A stretch of DNA of 64,000 nucleotides from [Clostridium] polysaccharolyticum (GCF_900111595.1 NZ_FOHN01000009.1:62001-126000); one strand, 5' to 3'. Shown: positions 9,796-19,270, counted from the first letter of the stretch. A program made the numbers and translations. Notes: generated from the letters alone by a model not told the origin.

Positions 9796-10152
9796 ATGGC
9801 AAGAATTAAAGGCGGTATGAACGCTAAGAAAAAACACAATAGAGTATTAAAACTGGCGAAAGGTTACAGAGGTGCCAGATCAAAACAATATAGAATTGCA
9901 AAACAGTCCGTAATGAGAGCTATGGCTGAATCTTTTGCAGGCAGAAAGCAGAGAAAAAGACAGTTCAGACAATTATGGATTGCTCGTATCAATGCTGCTG
10001 CTAGAATGAATGGCCTTTCTTACAGCAAATTTATGTATGGTTTAAAATTAGCTGATGTTCAGATCAACAGAAAAATGTTATCAGAAATGGCTATCAGTGA
10101 TCCAGAAGGATTCGCTTCTTTAGTAGAAGTTGCTAAATCTAAATTAGCTTAA
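9796..10152 (+). CDS. rplT: 50S ribosomal protein L20
   Basis: A 118-aa basic protein with the L20 signature [20 protein letters not shown] and [13 protein letters not shown]20 nucleates 50S assembly and represses this operon through the leader. RBS AAGGAGG precedes the ATG, and a terminator follows. Confidence 0.98.
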   Translation: MARIKGGMNAKKKHNRVLKLAKGYRGARSKQYRIAKQSVMRAMAESFAGRKQRKRQFRQLWIARINAAARMNGLSYSKFMYGLKLADVQINRKMLSEMAISDPEGFASLVEVAKSKLA

Positions 10153-10166
10153 TATACGTTAAAGAG

Positions 10167-10199
10167 AAAGACAATCATATAATGTGGTTGTCTTTTTTT
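10167..10199 (+). terminator. Terminator of infC-rpmI-rplT operon
   Basis: AAAGACAATCAT pairs with ATGTGGTTGTCTTT (one bulge and G-U pairs) and ends in a seven-T run. Confidence 0.85.
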
Positions 10200-10234
10200 G
10201 ATAATAATAATGGACAGAGTAAGAGGGAGTTAAA

Positions 10235-11617
10235 GTGGAAAAAAGGAATCAAGGACTTTTTGAAATGCAGAAAGCGTATTTTCAAAGTGGAAAAACAAAA
10301 ACAGCAGAGTGGCGAATTGCACAGCTCAAAAAATTGAAACAGATGGTAAAAGAACATGAAGCTGAATTTATGGAATCCATATACAAGGATTTTGGGAAAA
10401 GCAATTTTGAGCAGTTTGCAACAGAGATAGGACAATTTTATGAAGAGGTTACTTTGTTTCTTAAAAAAATGAAGAAATGGCTAAAACCAGAAAAACAGCC
10501 AATGACAATGGCGTTTTTTCCAAGCAGAGGGAAAATAATTCGGGATCCATACGGAGTGGTATTGTTAATTGCTCCTTTTAACTATCCACTTGGATTAACA
10601 TTTATGCCTCTTGTAGGTGCAATTGCAGGAGGAAACTGTGCCATGATAAAACCGTCAGAACATACCATGCATTTTTCTAAGCTGCTAAACCAGTTAATCG
10701 GTGAATACTTTGAGGCGGGATTTTTGAGTGTCTGTGACCCTTCAGGAGGAAAAGATACAGTAGACGAACTTTTAACTTACCAGTTTGATTATATATTTTT
10801 CACTGGCAGTACCACAGTTGGGAAGATTATTATGGAGAGGGCAGCGAAAAATCTGATTCCAGTTACTTTAGAGTTAGGAGGAAAATCGCCATGTATCGTT
10901 ACGGAACATGCCAATATAAAACAGATAGTAAAACGGATTTCATGGGGAAAAATTCTAAATGCAGGACAGACCTGTGTAGCACCAGATTATGTCTGGGTAC
11001 ACGAAAGCATCCAGGAACACTTTTTAGAAGAACTGAAAAGAGAGATGGAGCAGCAGTATAATACTATTGCAAAAGAAAATGAACATTATTGCAAGATAAT
11101 TAATGAAGCTTCCTTGAAACGCCTGAATTCTTATATAGAAGAAGGAAATGTTTACTGGGGAGGAAAATGTGATTTTCAGACACGCTGTTTACAGCCTGCG
11201 ATCTTAACGGATGTTAATTTTCAAATGGATGTAATGAAGGAAGAGATTTTTGGACCTGTTTTGCCTGTTCTGGCTTACCAGAAGCTTGACAGTGTCATAG
11301 AACATATGCACAGGAACCCAAATCCGCTAGCCTTGTATGTGTTTACAGAGAACAAAGAGGAAGCACAATATTTGATTCAAAACATCCCTTCAGGTGGTGC
11401 AGTGATCAATGATGTAATAATTCATGCAGGTGTGCCAAAGTATCCTTTTGGTGGTGTTGGAGAGAGTGGAGTGGGAATGTATCATGGAATTTACAGTCTG
11501 GATACGTTTACTCATAGAAGAACAGTAATTGAACGTATGACATTTACAGAGCTGCCTTTTCGGTTTGCTCCTTATACAGATAGAAAAATGAAGTTTTTCA
11601 GAAAGTATTTTCGTTAA
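10235..11617 (+). CDS. Aldehyde dehydrogenase, class 3-like
   Basis: NAD(P)-dependent oxidation of an aldehyde to a carboxylate. The 460-aa length is that of the short class 3 family. Visible motifs are FFTGSTTVGK (cofactor fold, about 190), LELGGKSP (general-base Glu about 212), GQTCVAPDY (catalytic Cys about 246), EEIFGPVLPV and PFGGVGESG. The start is GTG at 10235 with AGAGGGAG upstream. It stands alone between two terminators. The C-terminal FFRKYF tail may associate with the membrane, as in related fatty-aldehyde enzymes (inference). Substrate unknown. Confidence 0.93.
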   Translation: MEKRNQGLFEMQKAYFQSGKTKTAEWRIAQLKKLKQMVKEHEAEFMESIYKDFGKSNFEQFATEIGQFYEEVTLFLKKMKKWLKPEKQPMTMAFFPSRGKIIRDPYGVVLLIAPFNYPLGLTFMPLVGAIAGGNCAMIKPSEHTMHFSKLLNQLIGEYFEAGFLSVCDPSGGKDTVDELLTYQFDYIFFTGSTTVGKIIMERAAKNLIPVTLELGGKSPCIVTEHANIKQIVKRISWGKILNAGQTCVAPDYVWVHESIQEHFLEELKREMEQQYNTIAKENEHYCKIINEASLKRLNSYIEEGNVYWGGKCDFQTRCLQPAILTDVNFQMDVMKEEIFGPVLPVLAYQKLDSVIEHMHRNPNPLALYVFTENKEEAQYLIQNIPSGGAVINDVIIHAGVPKYPFGGVGESGVGMYHGIYSLDTFTHRRTVIERMTFTELPFRFAPYTDRKMKFFRKYFR

Positions 11618-11628
11618 TTAGAAGATAA

Positions 11629-11686
11629 AGAAAGGCACCTTATTCGTAATTTGGAGATATGAGCTGCAACGAATAAGGTGCTTTCT
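11629..11686. terminator. Bidirectional terminator between convergent genes
   Basis: A long stem pairs 11631-11647 with 11669-11684 (AAAGGCACCTTATTCGT arm). T-rich DNA follows on the plus strand. It serves the aldehyde dehydrogenase and the convergent small gene. Confidence 0.8.
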
Positions 11687-11689
11687 TGA

Positions 11690-11899
11690 TTAGGAATGTT
11701 TATCTGGTTTTGGGTTATATAAATCGGTTTCTTCTCCAAGAACGGAATTTCCCTTGCTGCTTAAAGGGTTACTTTCCCAATCGAAAAAGGCATTATTATC
11801 TGGGTTCTGGCCATTTGGAATAAAATCTTTTGGTACACTGTCAATAGGCCCGTTTTGAACGTTTTTATAGCCTTTTTTGTGTCTTCTCTGCTGATCCAT
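11690..11899 (-). CDS. Small hydrophilic hypothetical protein
   Basis: A 69-aa protein starting MDQQRRHKKGYKNVQ. It is rich in Asn, Pro, Asp and Lys, with no hydrophobic segment, and is probably largely disordered. The frame is open upstream to 12028, but that extension overlaps the tRNA-Asn gene and promoter, so the internal ATG at 11899 is chosen; its ribosome-binding site is weak. I do not recognise a family. Confidence 0.55.
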   Translation of the reverse strand: MDQQRRHKKGYKNVQNGPIDSVPKDFIPNGQNPDNNAFFDWESNPLSSKGNSVLGEETDLYNPKPDKHS

Positions 11900-11974
11900 A
11901 ACATAACCTGCTTTCGTTTTTTTATAGTATCTGTTGTACAAGATAAAATTATTAAAAAAAAATAAAAAAATTAC

Positions 11975-12003
11975 TTGATTTTTTATATAGAGATGGTTAT
12001 AAT
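11975..12003 (+). promoter_or_regulatory. Promoter of tRNA-Asn
   Basis: TTGATT (11975-11980), 17-bp spacer, TATAAT (11998-12003), ending 10 bases before the tRNA. Confidence 0.8.
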
Positions 12004-12013
12004 ATACACATAT

Positions 12014-12085
12014 TCCTCGATAGCTCAATGGTAGAGCACACGGCTGTTAACCGTGGGGTTGTTGGTTCGAGCCCAACTCGGGGAG
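12014..12085 (+). tRNA. tRNA-Asn (GTT)
   Basis: The acceptor stem TCCTCGA pairs with TCGGGGA (one G-U pair). The anticodon arm CACGG-CTGTTAA-CCGTG carries GTT. The T-arm is GTTGG-TTCGAGC-CCAAC. CCA is not encoded. Confidence 0.96.
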
Positions 12086-12129
12086 TTATTTTTTTGCCTG
12101 CTGTTATAGGAAGCAGGCAAAATTCCTAG

Positions 12130-12158
12130 TTGACTTTTTCTTAGGAAAATGATAATAT
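12130..12158 (+). promoter_or_regulatory. Promoter of tRNA-Leu
   Basis: TTGACT (12130-12135), 17-bp spacer, TAATAT (12153-12158). Confidence 0.65.
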
Positions 12159-12188
12159 AGTTTTTGCGTGAGAACGCAGAATAGTTGA

Positions 12189-12273
12189 GCAGTTGTGGCG
12201 GAATTGGCAGACGCGCAAGACTAAGGATCTTGTGGCCGGTAAGGCTGTACGGGTTCAAGTCCCGTCAACTGCA
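12189..12273 (+). tRNA. tRNA-Leu (AAG)
   Basis: The acceptor stem GCAGTTG pairs with CAACTGC. A long variable arm typical of class II tRNAs is present. The anticodon loop CTAAGGA within CAAGA/TCTTG gives AAG, which reads CUU. An A34 tRNA-Leu would need A-to-I editing to read CUC. CCA is not encoded. Confidence 0.95.
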
Positions 12274-12290
12274 TGAAAAAGTTTTGGATT

Positions 12291-12326
12291 GTCTTGACTC
12301 GCTTTTAAGTGGGGCAAGGCTTTTTT
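12291..12326 (+). terminator. Terminator after tRNA-Leu
   Basis: GTCTTG pairs with CAAGGC (one G-U pair), followed by six T residues. Confidence 0.65.
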
Positions 12327-12426
12327 AATAGTTTGAAAGATGAGAATATAAAGAGATTGATTTGTGCATTCGTTTATGCAAGTGTTCAGGGAAAATCCTA
12401 GATGAATTGTTTTGGGAATAAAATAG

Positions 12427-12474
12427 AGAGTCTATTTATGAGAAAACGTAATATCTTATAAGTAGGCTCTTTTG
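12427..12474 (+). terminator. Possible hairpin terminator
   Basis: AGAGTCTA pairs with TAGGCTCT (one G-U pair) and is followed by TTTT. The 3' half, AAGTAGGCTCTTTTG, recurs at about 13526, suggesting a small dispersed element. Confidence 0.4.
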
Positions 12475-12491
12475 CTGGGTTCTGATTAAAA

Positions 12492-12671
12492 GTGAAAGAG
12501 TACAATATCGAGTTTCCTTATAGTACAAAAGAAGAATATATAATAAAAGAATATTTTGATGGTGATAAGATTTACAATATGCTTAAGGAAAGATATGAGA
12601 AAGAAATTGTAATTTATAAGGCAAAAGATAAAACGTTTGAAGAAGTATATGGAAACCTCAATTTTTTATAA
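12492..12671 (+). CDS. Small hypothetical protein, possible gene fragment
   Basis: GTG-started 59-aa frame, MKEYNIEFPYSTKEEYII at the N-terminus, rich in Lys, Glu and Tyr, with no membrane segment. There is no good ribosome-binding site. It may be the tail of a decayed gene. It lies 43 bases before another broken gene, in a stretch that looks like accessory DNA. Confidence 0.4.
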   Translation: MKEYNIEFPYSTKEEYIIKEYFDGDKIYNMLKERYEKEIVIYKAKDKTFEEVYGNLNFL

Positions 12672-12713
12672 AGTAGTGAGTTCCAAAGAGTTATTTAATT
12701 AGGAAGTTAAAAA

Positions 12714-13147
12714 GTGAATAAAGTAATTAAAAGAATAAGTGTATTTATGATGATAATGATGTTAGCTCTAACAGCTACTACAACAAGTGTATGTGCTAAA
12801 AATGGTTTTAATCAAAAGCCTGGTTCTGATGTAGGTTTTAAAGAAGATAAGAAGTCTAATGGACAAAAAGTAAAGGCGCCAGGCGGAAGTGATTATGGAT
12901 GGAGAGATACAAAAGGAAGAGTTTGGGTGCCAGATGGTAAGATGCATGGCGGACAAGAGTTTACCCAGATGGTTCCCATGATCATGTATATGAAGATGGT
13001 AATATAAGAGTACATAAGAGCGAAACAAATAGTGCTTCAAATAACTGGTTATTAGCAATAGCGGCAATATTGCTTCTAGGGGTGACAATTTTAAGTCCTG
13101 TACCAGGTGACGAAGTGATTGTTGGTGGAGCTTTACTAGGAATCTAA
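12714..13147 (+). pseudogene. Frameshifted secreted protein with C-terminal membrane segment
   Basis: A GTG start with AGGAAG upstream opens a frame with a signal peptide (residues 1-28, cleaved near VCA-KN) and then GSDYGWRDTKGRVWVPDG. This frame ends at 13007 in an unconvincing tail. A second frame continues smoothly from about 12953 as RVYPDGSHDHVYEDGNIRVH, then a hydrophobic helix (NNWLLAIAAILLLGVTILS), ending at 13147. The two halves look like one protein broken by a single-base loss (or two-base gain) near 12945-12960. Function unknown; a sequencing error cannot be excluded. Confidence 0.6.
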
Positions 13148-13703
13148 TAAACAGTTGTTGATTAGGGAGTATACTTTAGACTAGGTTTGGGAAATTTTAT
13201 GTATATAATGGATATATAATAGGGGATTGGTGTACTATTCACTCCGCAATTGCTTATTTAAAATTGCATGAAGATTATAATATTTGTTAAATGAGTCAAG
13301 CATGCTAGAGGGAAAGTGAAAAATGATGTGAAAATAGCTGCATTCTCTCTAGTGTATAAAAATATGGAAAGGGTTAGGCTGGCATACAGTGGGAGAAACC
13401 TAGGAAATATGCAGGTTACGCTGTTGTCTGGCGATCATTTTCCAATGGGTGAGTGTTGTAATAGAATCAGTAAAAGGTGATTTTAGAAGATGATCGCATA
13501 TACTGAAGAACAATTTAATAAGTATGATTAAGTAGGCTCTTTTGTTAAATTTTTATTAAATATCAGGGGAAACCTCTTTAACGTCTTGACATCTCTAATT
13601 AGTATGATAATATGTAAAAATGTTGAACATTAGGTAATGATAGACAATTTTTTAGTACTACAGAGTTGTTAGGATGGAGGAAAATAAAGGAGGAGAGATT
13701 AAG
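13148..13703 (+). other. Long intergenic region before the RND transporter
   Basis: No convincing gene in about 555 bases. It has a stem of CTAGAGGGAA with TTCTCTCTAG (about 13305-13355), scattered short frames without ribosome-binding sites, and a promoter at 13586-13613. It may be decayed coding DNA linked to the broken gene upstream. Confidence 0.45.
13586..13613 (+). promoter_or_regulatory. Promoter for RND transporter
   Basis: TTGACA (13586-13591), 16-bp spacer, TAATAT (13608-13613), 90 bases before the start codon. Confidence 0.65.
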
Positions 13704-16700
13704 ATGACAAAACTGTTTGTCAAAAAGCCGTACTTTATTTTAGTAGCGGTAGTTATTATTTTGACAATTGGCGGCGTCAGTCTTAGCAGGATGCAGACAG
13801 ATATGCTTCCAGAGCTGGAAATGCCATATCTGGCTGTCATTACTACTGAGATTGGTGCATCACCAGAAAAAGTTGAAAATGACATCACAAGCACTATGGA
13901 AAGTTCGTTAGGAACGATTAATGGTGTAGAAAATGTATCAAGTACATCAGCAGACAATTATGGAATGGTAATGCTGGAATTTGCTAAAGATACCAATATG
14001 GAGGCCGCTTTGGTCCGTGTATCAAAAGCAGTCAGTACTATGGAACTTCCAGACGGATGTGGAACTCCAAATATTATGGAAATCAGCACCGATATGATTG
14101 CGACTATGTATGCCAGCGTAAATTACGAGGGAAAAGACATAAAAGAATTATCGGCTTTCACAGATAAAGTGGTGAAGCCATTTTTAGAAAGGCAGGATGG
14201 TGTAGCAAGTGTAGCAGCTAATGGCATGATTCAGGATGCCATTGAAATCCGGCTCAATCAGAAGAAGATCGATAAAGTCAACGATAAAATTCTTTCCAAT
14301 GCAAACAGTAAGTTAGCAGATGCCGCCAAGAAAATCGAGGATGCAGAGAAGGACTTAAATAAAGGTAAAGATGAGCTAGCCAGACAGGAAAAGGCACTTA
14401 CTGATAAGCAGAATGAAACCAATAAGCAGTTATCAGAGGCAGCTACCCAGCTGCAGAAAGCGCAGGCTACAAAGATAGCCTATGAATCAAGCTTAAGCAG
14501 TTTAAAAGCAAGTGAAACTGCACTGAAGGCAGAAAAGAATGCCTATAAAAAGGCGAAAGCAGAAGAAAATTACAAAGCAATGAATCAGGCATTTGCCCAG
14601 TTAAATAAAAATCTTGGTGGCATTGCAGAGCAAAGTGGTGTTGCAATACCTATAGACATAAAAGATGCGGTTAACAATCCTAAGAAATTGTCTGAATTTA
14701 TAGAGTGGATGAAGCAGATAGGGCAGAAAGAGCAAGCAGCTTCGCTAGATGCAGCTGCCTTGAAAAAGCTGTATCAGATTGTGGAAGTCAGAATTCCTCA
14801 GATTGATGCAGAACTTGAAAACTTAAAAATTAAGATTCAGGCAGCACAGGCAGTATTAGATACTGTGAATAAGCAGATGGAAGGACTGGATGAAAAACAG
14901 TCCCAGACAACAGAAGCTGGTTATCAGGCAACTGCTGGATTTGGTTCAGGCCAGGCACAGATTGCATCTGGAAAACAGCAGATGGAAAATGCAGAAAAGG
15001 AATTAAAGACTGCTAAGGAACAGTTAGAAGATTCTAAGAAAGTTACTTTGGAAAATGCTAATATTGATGCATTATTAAGCATGGAAACTTTATCAGGTTT
15101 ATTGTCAGCACAAGATTTTGCTATGCCTGCTGGATATATTGAAGATAAAAATGATAACCAGTGGCTGGTAGAAGTTGGGGAACATTTTGAGAATAAAAAA
15201 CAGATAACCAGTCTTGTACTGACAAAAATTGATGGAGTGGGAAATATTAAGCTGTCCGATGTTGCGGATATCGTTTCTGTAGATAATGCAGGAAAAAGCT
15301 ATACAAAGGTAAATGGAGAAGATGCCGTTTTATTATCTATTTACAAATCCAGTACTTCCAGTACAAGTACTGTTTCCAAGAAAATTCTTTCCGCTTTTGA
15401 TATGATGGAAGATAAATACAAAGGACTGGAATTCACTACTATGATGAATCAGGGAGAATACATTTCCAGAATCCTTGATAGTGTATTGCACAGTATTTTA
15501 TTAGGTGCAATTCTTGCAATTCTTGTCCTTGCATTGTTCTTAAAGGATGTAAAACCTACAGTGGTTGTAGCATTCAGTATTCCGTTCAGTGTACTGTTTG
15601 CCCTAATCATTATGTACTTTACAGGTATTAATATTAACGTAATGTCCTTGGCTGGACTTTGTATTGGGATCGGTATGCTTGTAGATAACTCCATTGTAGT
15701 AATGGAAAATATCTATCGTTTACGTCACCGCGGAATCCCGGCAGCGAAGGCAGCGGTACAAGGTGCAAAACAGGTAGCGGCACCAATTATTGCGTCTACA
15801 ATTACAACTATTTGTGTATTCCTGCCTATGGTATATACTTCAGGCATGGTAAGCCAGTTATTAATACCGTTTGCATTTACTATTTCATATGCCTTAATTG
15901 CTTCCTTGTTGATAGCTCTTTTGGTAGTGCCTACTATGGGCTCCATACTGCTAAAGAATACAAAAGAGCAGAAGCATAGAATTTTCGACGTGTTACAGGA
16001 AGTGTACGGAAAAGCATTGGCATTCTGCTTAAGATTTAAAGTGGTTCCATTGGCAATCGCTATCGGGCTATTTGTGTTAAGTATCCTTCAGACTTCTAAG
16101 ACTGGTTTAGTTATGATGGATGAAATGGATAGTAATCAGATCTCTGTATCTTTAACATTAGATGAAGATACGAAACGTGAAGATGCTTATAAGACTGCAG
16201 ATAAAGTAATGTCTGCAATTCTAGAGGTAAAGGGAATTGCAAAAGTCGGTGCTATGGATGGCAATGGTGGTGCTATGAGCAGTATTATGGGTTCAGCTGC
16301 ATCTGATAACTATACAATGTTCTCATTTAATGTGCTAACCGATGATAATATTAAAACGGTAAAACAGTTCCGTAAAATTAAGAAAGACATGGAAAACAAG
16401 ACAAAAGATATTGCTTGTAAAAAGCTTACGGTATCTACTTCTGCTATGGGAGATATGTCTGCCTTAACAGGAAATGGATTGACGGTTAATGTTTATGGCC
16501 AAAAGCAGGAAGAGTTAATTAAAATCAGCCAGGATATTATGGATATGATGAAGGAAATCAAAGGAATAGAAAATACTTCTAATGGTCTGGATGAGAACAG
16601 CAGACTGATTCATATTCAGATTGATAAAAATAAAGCGGCAGCTAAAAACTTAACAGTTGCACAGATTTATCAGGAAATTGCTAAAAGAGCTACAACCGAT

Positions 16701-17642
16701 AAAACAGCATTAACTTTAAGTATTAATAGTACAGATGTAGATGTAAACATTGTGAATAAATTAGAGCCTGTCACTTATGAAAATATTTTAGATATGCCGA
16801 TTGAGGTAAAAACGAAAGATAATGAAGGTAAAGATGTAACAAAGACTTATAAATTATCCCAGTTTGCGAAAAAAACGGATGGCTATAGTTTAGACAGCAT
16901 TACAAGAGAGAACCAGACCAGATATTTAGCGGTTACTGGTGAGACAAAAGAAGGGGAAAACACAACCCTGCTATCTAGAAAACTTCAGAAGAAATTAGAT
17001 TCTTATAAAGCACCTGAAGGTTATACAGTAGAAATTGAAGGTGAAGTAACTCAGGTTATGGAAATGGTAAAACAGATGACAGAGGCGTTAGCACTTGGAT
17101 TCCTATTGATTTACCTGGTAATGGTAGCTCAGTTCCAGAGTCTGTTATCACCATTTATCATTATTTTCACCGTGCCATTGGCATTTACAGGTGGTGTAAT
17201 TGGACTAAAGATGTTTGGCCAGTCTATTTCTGCAATGGCATTAATGGGATTTATGATTCTGATGGGAACGGTAGTGAATAATGGTATCGTATTCGTTGAT
17301 TATGCCAACCAGTTACGTCTTAAAGGGGTGGATAAGCATACCGCTTTGATTGCTACAGGTAAGACTCGTATGAGGCCGATTCTTATGACAGCACTTACAA
17401 CGATTCTGTCTATGAGTGTTATGGTATTCTCACAGGATGCTGGAAATGCAATGCAGAAAGGTATGGCGATTGTGGTTAGTGTCGGTTTGCTGTATTCCAC
17501 ATTTATGACATTGTTTATCATTCCAGTTATGTATGATATTTTGTTCCGTAGAGAACCGAAAGTAATTGATGTAGGTGACTTGGAAGAAGCTCCAGATGAG
17601 GCAGAAGAACTGCTGGAAATGATGCAGGCAAAGAATCAGTAA
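13704..17642 (+). CDS. RND-family (AcrB-like) efflux transporter with coiled-coil insertion
   Basis: Proton-driven exporter of 1312 aa with the two-fold repeat of RND pumps: one N-terminal helix, an extracellular domain, a multi-helix bundle with DNSIVVMENIYRLR, then a second helix/domain/bundle set with NNGIVFVDYANQLRLKG. The first extracellular domain carries a roughly 250-residue Ala/Lys/Gln/Glu-rich helical insertion (about 190-450) that looks like a long coiled coil. Ordinary AcrB proteins are about 1040 aa. ATG 13704 is preferred to 13674 because AAAGGAGGAGA lies just upstream. No membrane-fusion partner is next to it; the insertion may replace one (inference). Substrate unknown. Confidence 0.9.
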   Translation: MTKLFVKKPYFILVAVVIILTIGGVSLSRMQTDMLPELEMPYLAVITTEIGASPEKVENDITSTMESSLGTINGVENVSSTSADNYGMVMLEFAKDTNMEAALVRVSKAVSTMELPDGCGTPNIMEISTDMIATMYASVNYEGKDIKELSAFTDKVVKPFLERQDGVASVAANGMIQDAIEIRLNQKKIDKVNDKILSNANSKLADAAKKIEDAEKDLNKGKDELARQEKALTDKQNETNKQLSEAATQLQKAQATKIAYESSLSSLKASETALKAEKNAYKKAKAEENYKAMNQAFAQLNKNLGGIAEQSGVAIPIDIKDAVNNPKKLSEFIEWMKQIGQKEQAASLDAAALKKLYQIVEVRIPQIDAELENLKIKIQAAQAVLDTVNKQMEGLDEKQSQTTEAGYQATAGFGSGQAQIASGKQQMENAEKELKTAKEQLEDSKKVTLENANIDALLSMETLSGLLSAQDFAMPAGYIEDKNDNQWLVEVGEHFENKKQITSLVLTKIDGVGNIKLSDVADIVSVDNAGKSYTKVNGEDAVLLSIYKSSTSSTSTVSKKILSAFDMMEDKYKGLEFTTMMNQGEYISRILDSVLHSILLGAILAILVLALFLKDVKPTVVVAFSIPFSVLFALIIMYFTGININVMSLAGLCIGIGMLVDNSIVVMENIYRLRHRGIPAAKAAVQGAKQVAAPIIASTITTICVFLPMVYTSGMVSQLLIPFAFTISYALIASLLIALLVVPTMGSILLKNTKEQKHRIFDVLQEVYGKALAFCLRFKVVPLAIAIGLFVLSILQTSKTGLVMMDEMDSNQISVSLTLDEDTKREDAYKTADKVMSAILEVKGIAKVGAMDGNGGAMSSIMGSAASDNYTMFSFNVLTDDNIKTVKQFRKIKKDMENKTKDIACKKLTVSTSAMGDMSALTGNGLTVNVYGQKQEELIKISQDIMDMMKEIKGIENTSNGLDENSRLIHIQIDKNKAAAKNLTVAQIYQEIAKRATTDKTALTLSINSTDVDVNIVNKLEPVTYENILDMPIEVKTKDNEGKDVTKTYKLSQFAKKTDGYSLDSITRENQTRYLAVTGETKEGENTTLLSRKLQKKLDSYKAPEGYTVEIEGEVTQVMEMVKQMTEALALGFLLIYLVMVAQFQSLLSPFIIIFTVPLAFTGGVIGLKMFGQSISAMALMGFMILMGTVVNNGIVFVDYANQLRLKGVDKHTALIATGKTRMRPILMTALTTILSMSVMVFSQDAGNAMQKGMAIVVSVGLLYSTFMTLFIIPVMYDILFRREPKVIDVGDLEEAPDEAEELLEMMQAKNQ

Positions 17643-17673
17643 CATTTGTTTTATATATAGTTAGGAATAAGAA

Positions 17674-17727
17674 ATGCTCCCATCTAAAGAAGAGTGAAAA
17701 TAAGCAGGTTTGGATGGGGGCGTTTTT
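17674..17727 (+). terminator. Terminator after RND gene
   Basis: CTCCCATC pairs with GATGGGGG and is followed by CGTTTTT. Confidence 0.7.
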
Positions 17728-17917
17728 GCAAATTATGAGGACAAGAGGAGGAAACATAAGTAATTGATAGAAGAATGTACAATTAGAGGTTTTGTGGAGC
17801 ATATATATAAATTACTAGGAAAATTGTTAATAATTAGTTTGTAAAATAACAAATTAATAAAATAATATTGATATACATAATGTATAATGTTACAATAAAA
17901 AATGGAAATTTAAGTTA

Positions 17918-18685
17918 ATGAATACTATGAAAAATATGAGAAAAATTATTTGTGTACTAATGAGTTTAGTAATTGTTATTAATCCAATAATGTGCATTAA
18001 TGCAAGTGATGTGCTACCATATTATAGCATAAGAAAGTAAGCAAATATTATTGAGAAAGAATTAAATTCAAAAGGAACAGATGTATTAACAGAGTTGGAG
18101 CAACTAAAACTTGAATACACTGATTTGAAAGTTAATGCTTCATCAGTTGAGAAGAAAGAAGAAATACAAAAGTTAATAGATTCTGTTGATGGAATAATTT
18201 ATGAATACTCTAAAGAGAATAGTCGTGTTTCTTTATTGAGTATATCAGCAGCAGATGTAATTTATACAGAGCCAATAGCAATAGTTTTAGCTTATTTTAA
18301 AAAATGTGGATATAAACTGGCAGCAGAATTGTTAGCACATTCATATGGTAATCAAAAGAAATATTCTTTCTATTGTCCACAATACGGTGCTCGTGTTAAA
18401 ATGTCAGCTGTATTTAAGTCAATTGCTAAAGGAAATTCTACAGTTGGAAGCGATTCATTTCCAAACAGCGGTACAACAGTAGACAAAGATTTGTATTATG
18501 CTATTCATAGATTTAAGTATGCAAAAAGTTCATCTACTTCTACAGCAGTACATATTACAGATTTATATGACTATGACGATGATAATTATACTAGTATAGC
18601 AGGAATAGCAGTTAGTATAATGAGTGATGCTGAAGATGCAGGAGTTCTTGTACCATATTATACTCAGATAGTAGAAAGCTTATAA
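17918..18685 (+). pseudogene. Secreted hypothetical protein split by an in-frame stop
   Basis: ATG at 17918 begins a clean signal peptide (hydrophobic IICVLMSLVIVINPIM, cleavage near CINA-SD). TAA at 18038-18040 stops it after 40 codons. The same frame reads on without other stops to 18685 as a 215-residue hydrophilic protein rich in Ser, Tyr and Asp, ending GVLVPYYTQIVESL. A single base change (for example CAA to TAA) explains the interruption. A TTG at 18095 could restart translation but would lack the export signal. No family recognised. Confidence 0.65.
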
Positions 18686-18751
18686 TACCAGATTAATAAA
18701 GTAAAGAAGTCGATTAGCGTGTTTATTTTAAGACATAGAGGAGATATGTAA

Positions 18752-19201
18752 ATGAGGAATCATAAGAAAATTAGTAAAGTGGCTTTTATTATATTGCTTT
18801 TGATGATATTAGCAGCTGGAGGAGTTTTTTTTACGCTGTCCTATTATAATTCCAATGTAAGGCTGATAGAAAAACGTTGGAATATAGCATTTCCTAAAAA
18901 TATAACGGAAACATATGCAAAAAAGACAAAAGATAACTGGTTTGGGGAGTCAGAACGTTACGTTGTATACCATGTACCTAAGATAGGTGATATTCTTAAT
19001 GAGGAGTATTCAGTAGAAAAAGATCTGGAAATAGAAAAAAGCATGAATGAAATATTAAGCGTGCTTGAAGTGGAAAGTAATAAGAAACCAGATTTTAATG
19101 AGCATTATGCATGGAGAAAATACGAAAAAGGTGATGACAAATTATATATGCTCTATTTTGAAAGCACCCAGACGCTTTATATCGTGGAAAGTATATTCTG
19201 A
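18752..19201 (+). CDS. Membrane-anchored hypothetical protein
   Basis: A 149-aa protein with one N-terminal hydrophobic helix (about 9-32) and a roughly 115-residue outer domain rich in Lys, Glu and Trp. There is no lipobox Cys. The ATG has GGAGAT 6 bases upstream. It is followed at once by a strong terminator shared with the convergent esterase. Function not recognised. Confidence 0.7.
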   Translation: MRNHKKISKVAFIILLLMILAAGGVFFTLSYYNSNVRLIEKRWNIAFPKNITETYAKKTKDNWFGESERYVVYHVPKIGDILNEEYSVEKDLEIEKSMNEILSVLEVESNKKPDFNEHYAWRKYEKGDDKLYMLYFESTQTLYIVESIF

Positions 19202-19211
19202 ATTTTATAAT

Positions 19212-19258
19212 AAAGGCCTCCTTAACGAAATCGAAATTGTTTCGTTAAGGAGGCCTTT
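19212..19258. terminator. Strong bidirectional terminator
   Basis: A perfect 19-bp inverted repeat (AAAGGCCTCCTTAACGAAA and its complement) with a 9-base loop lies between convergent genes. Its outermost pairs supply short A/T tracts on both strands. Confidence 0.85.
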
Positions 19259-19270
19259 AAAGATTTTATA

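Noticed and set aside
13360-13480. Possible riboswitch upstream of the RND gene
   Set aside because: GC-richer than the surroundings with some pairing, but no known riboswitch consensus could be matched by eye.
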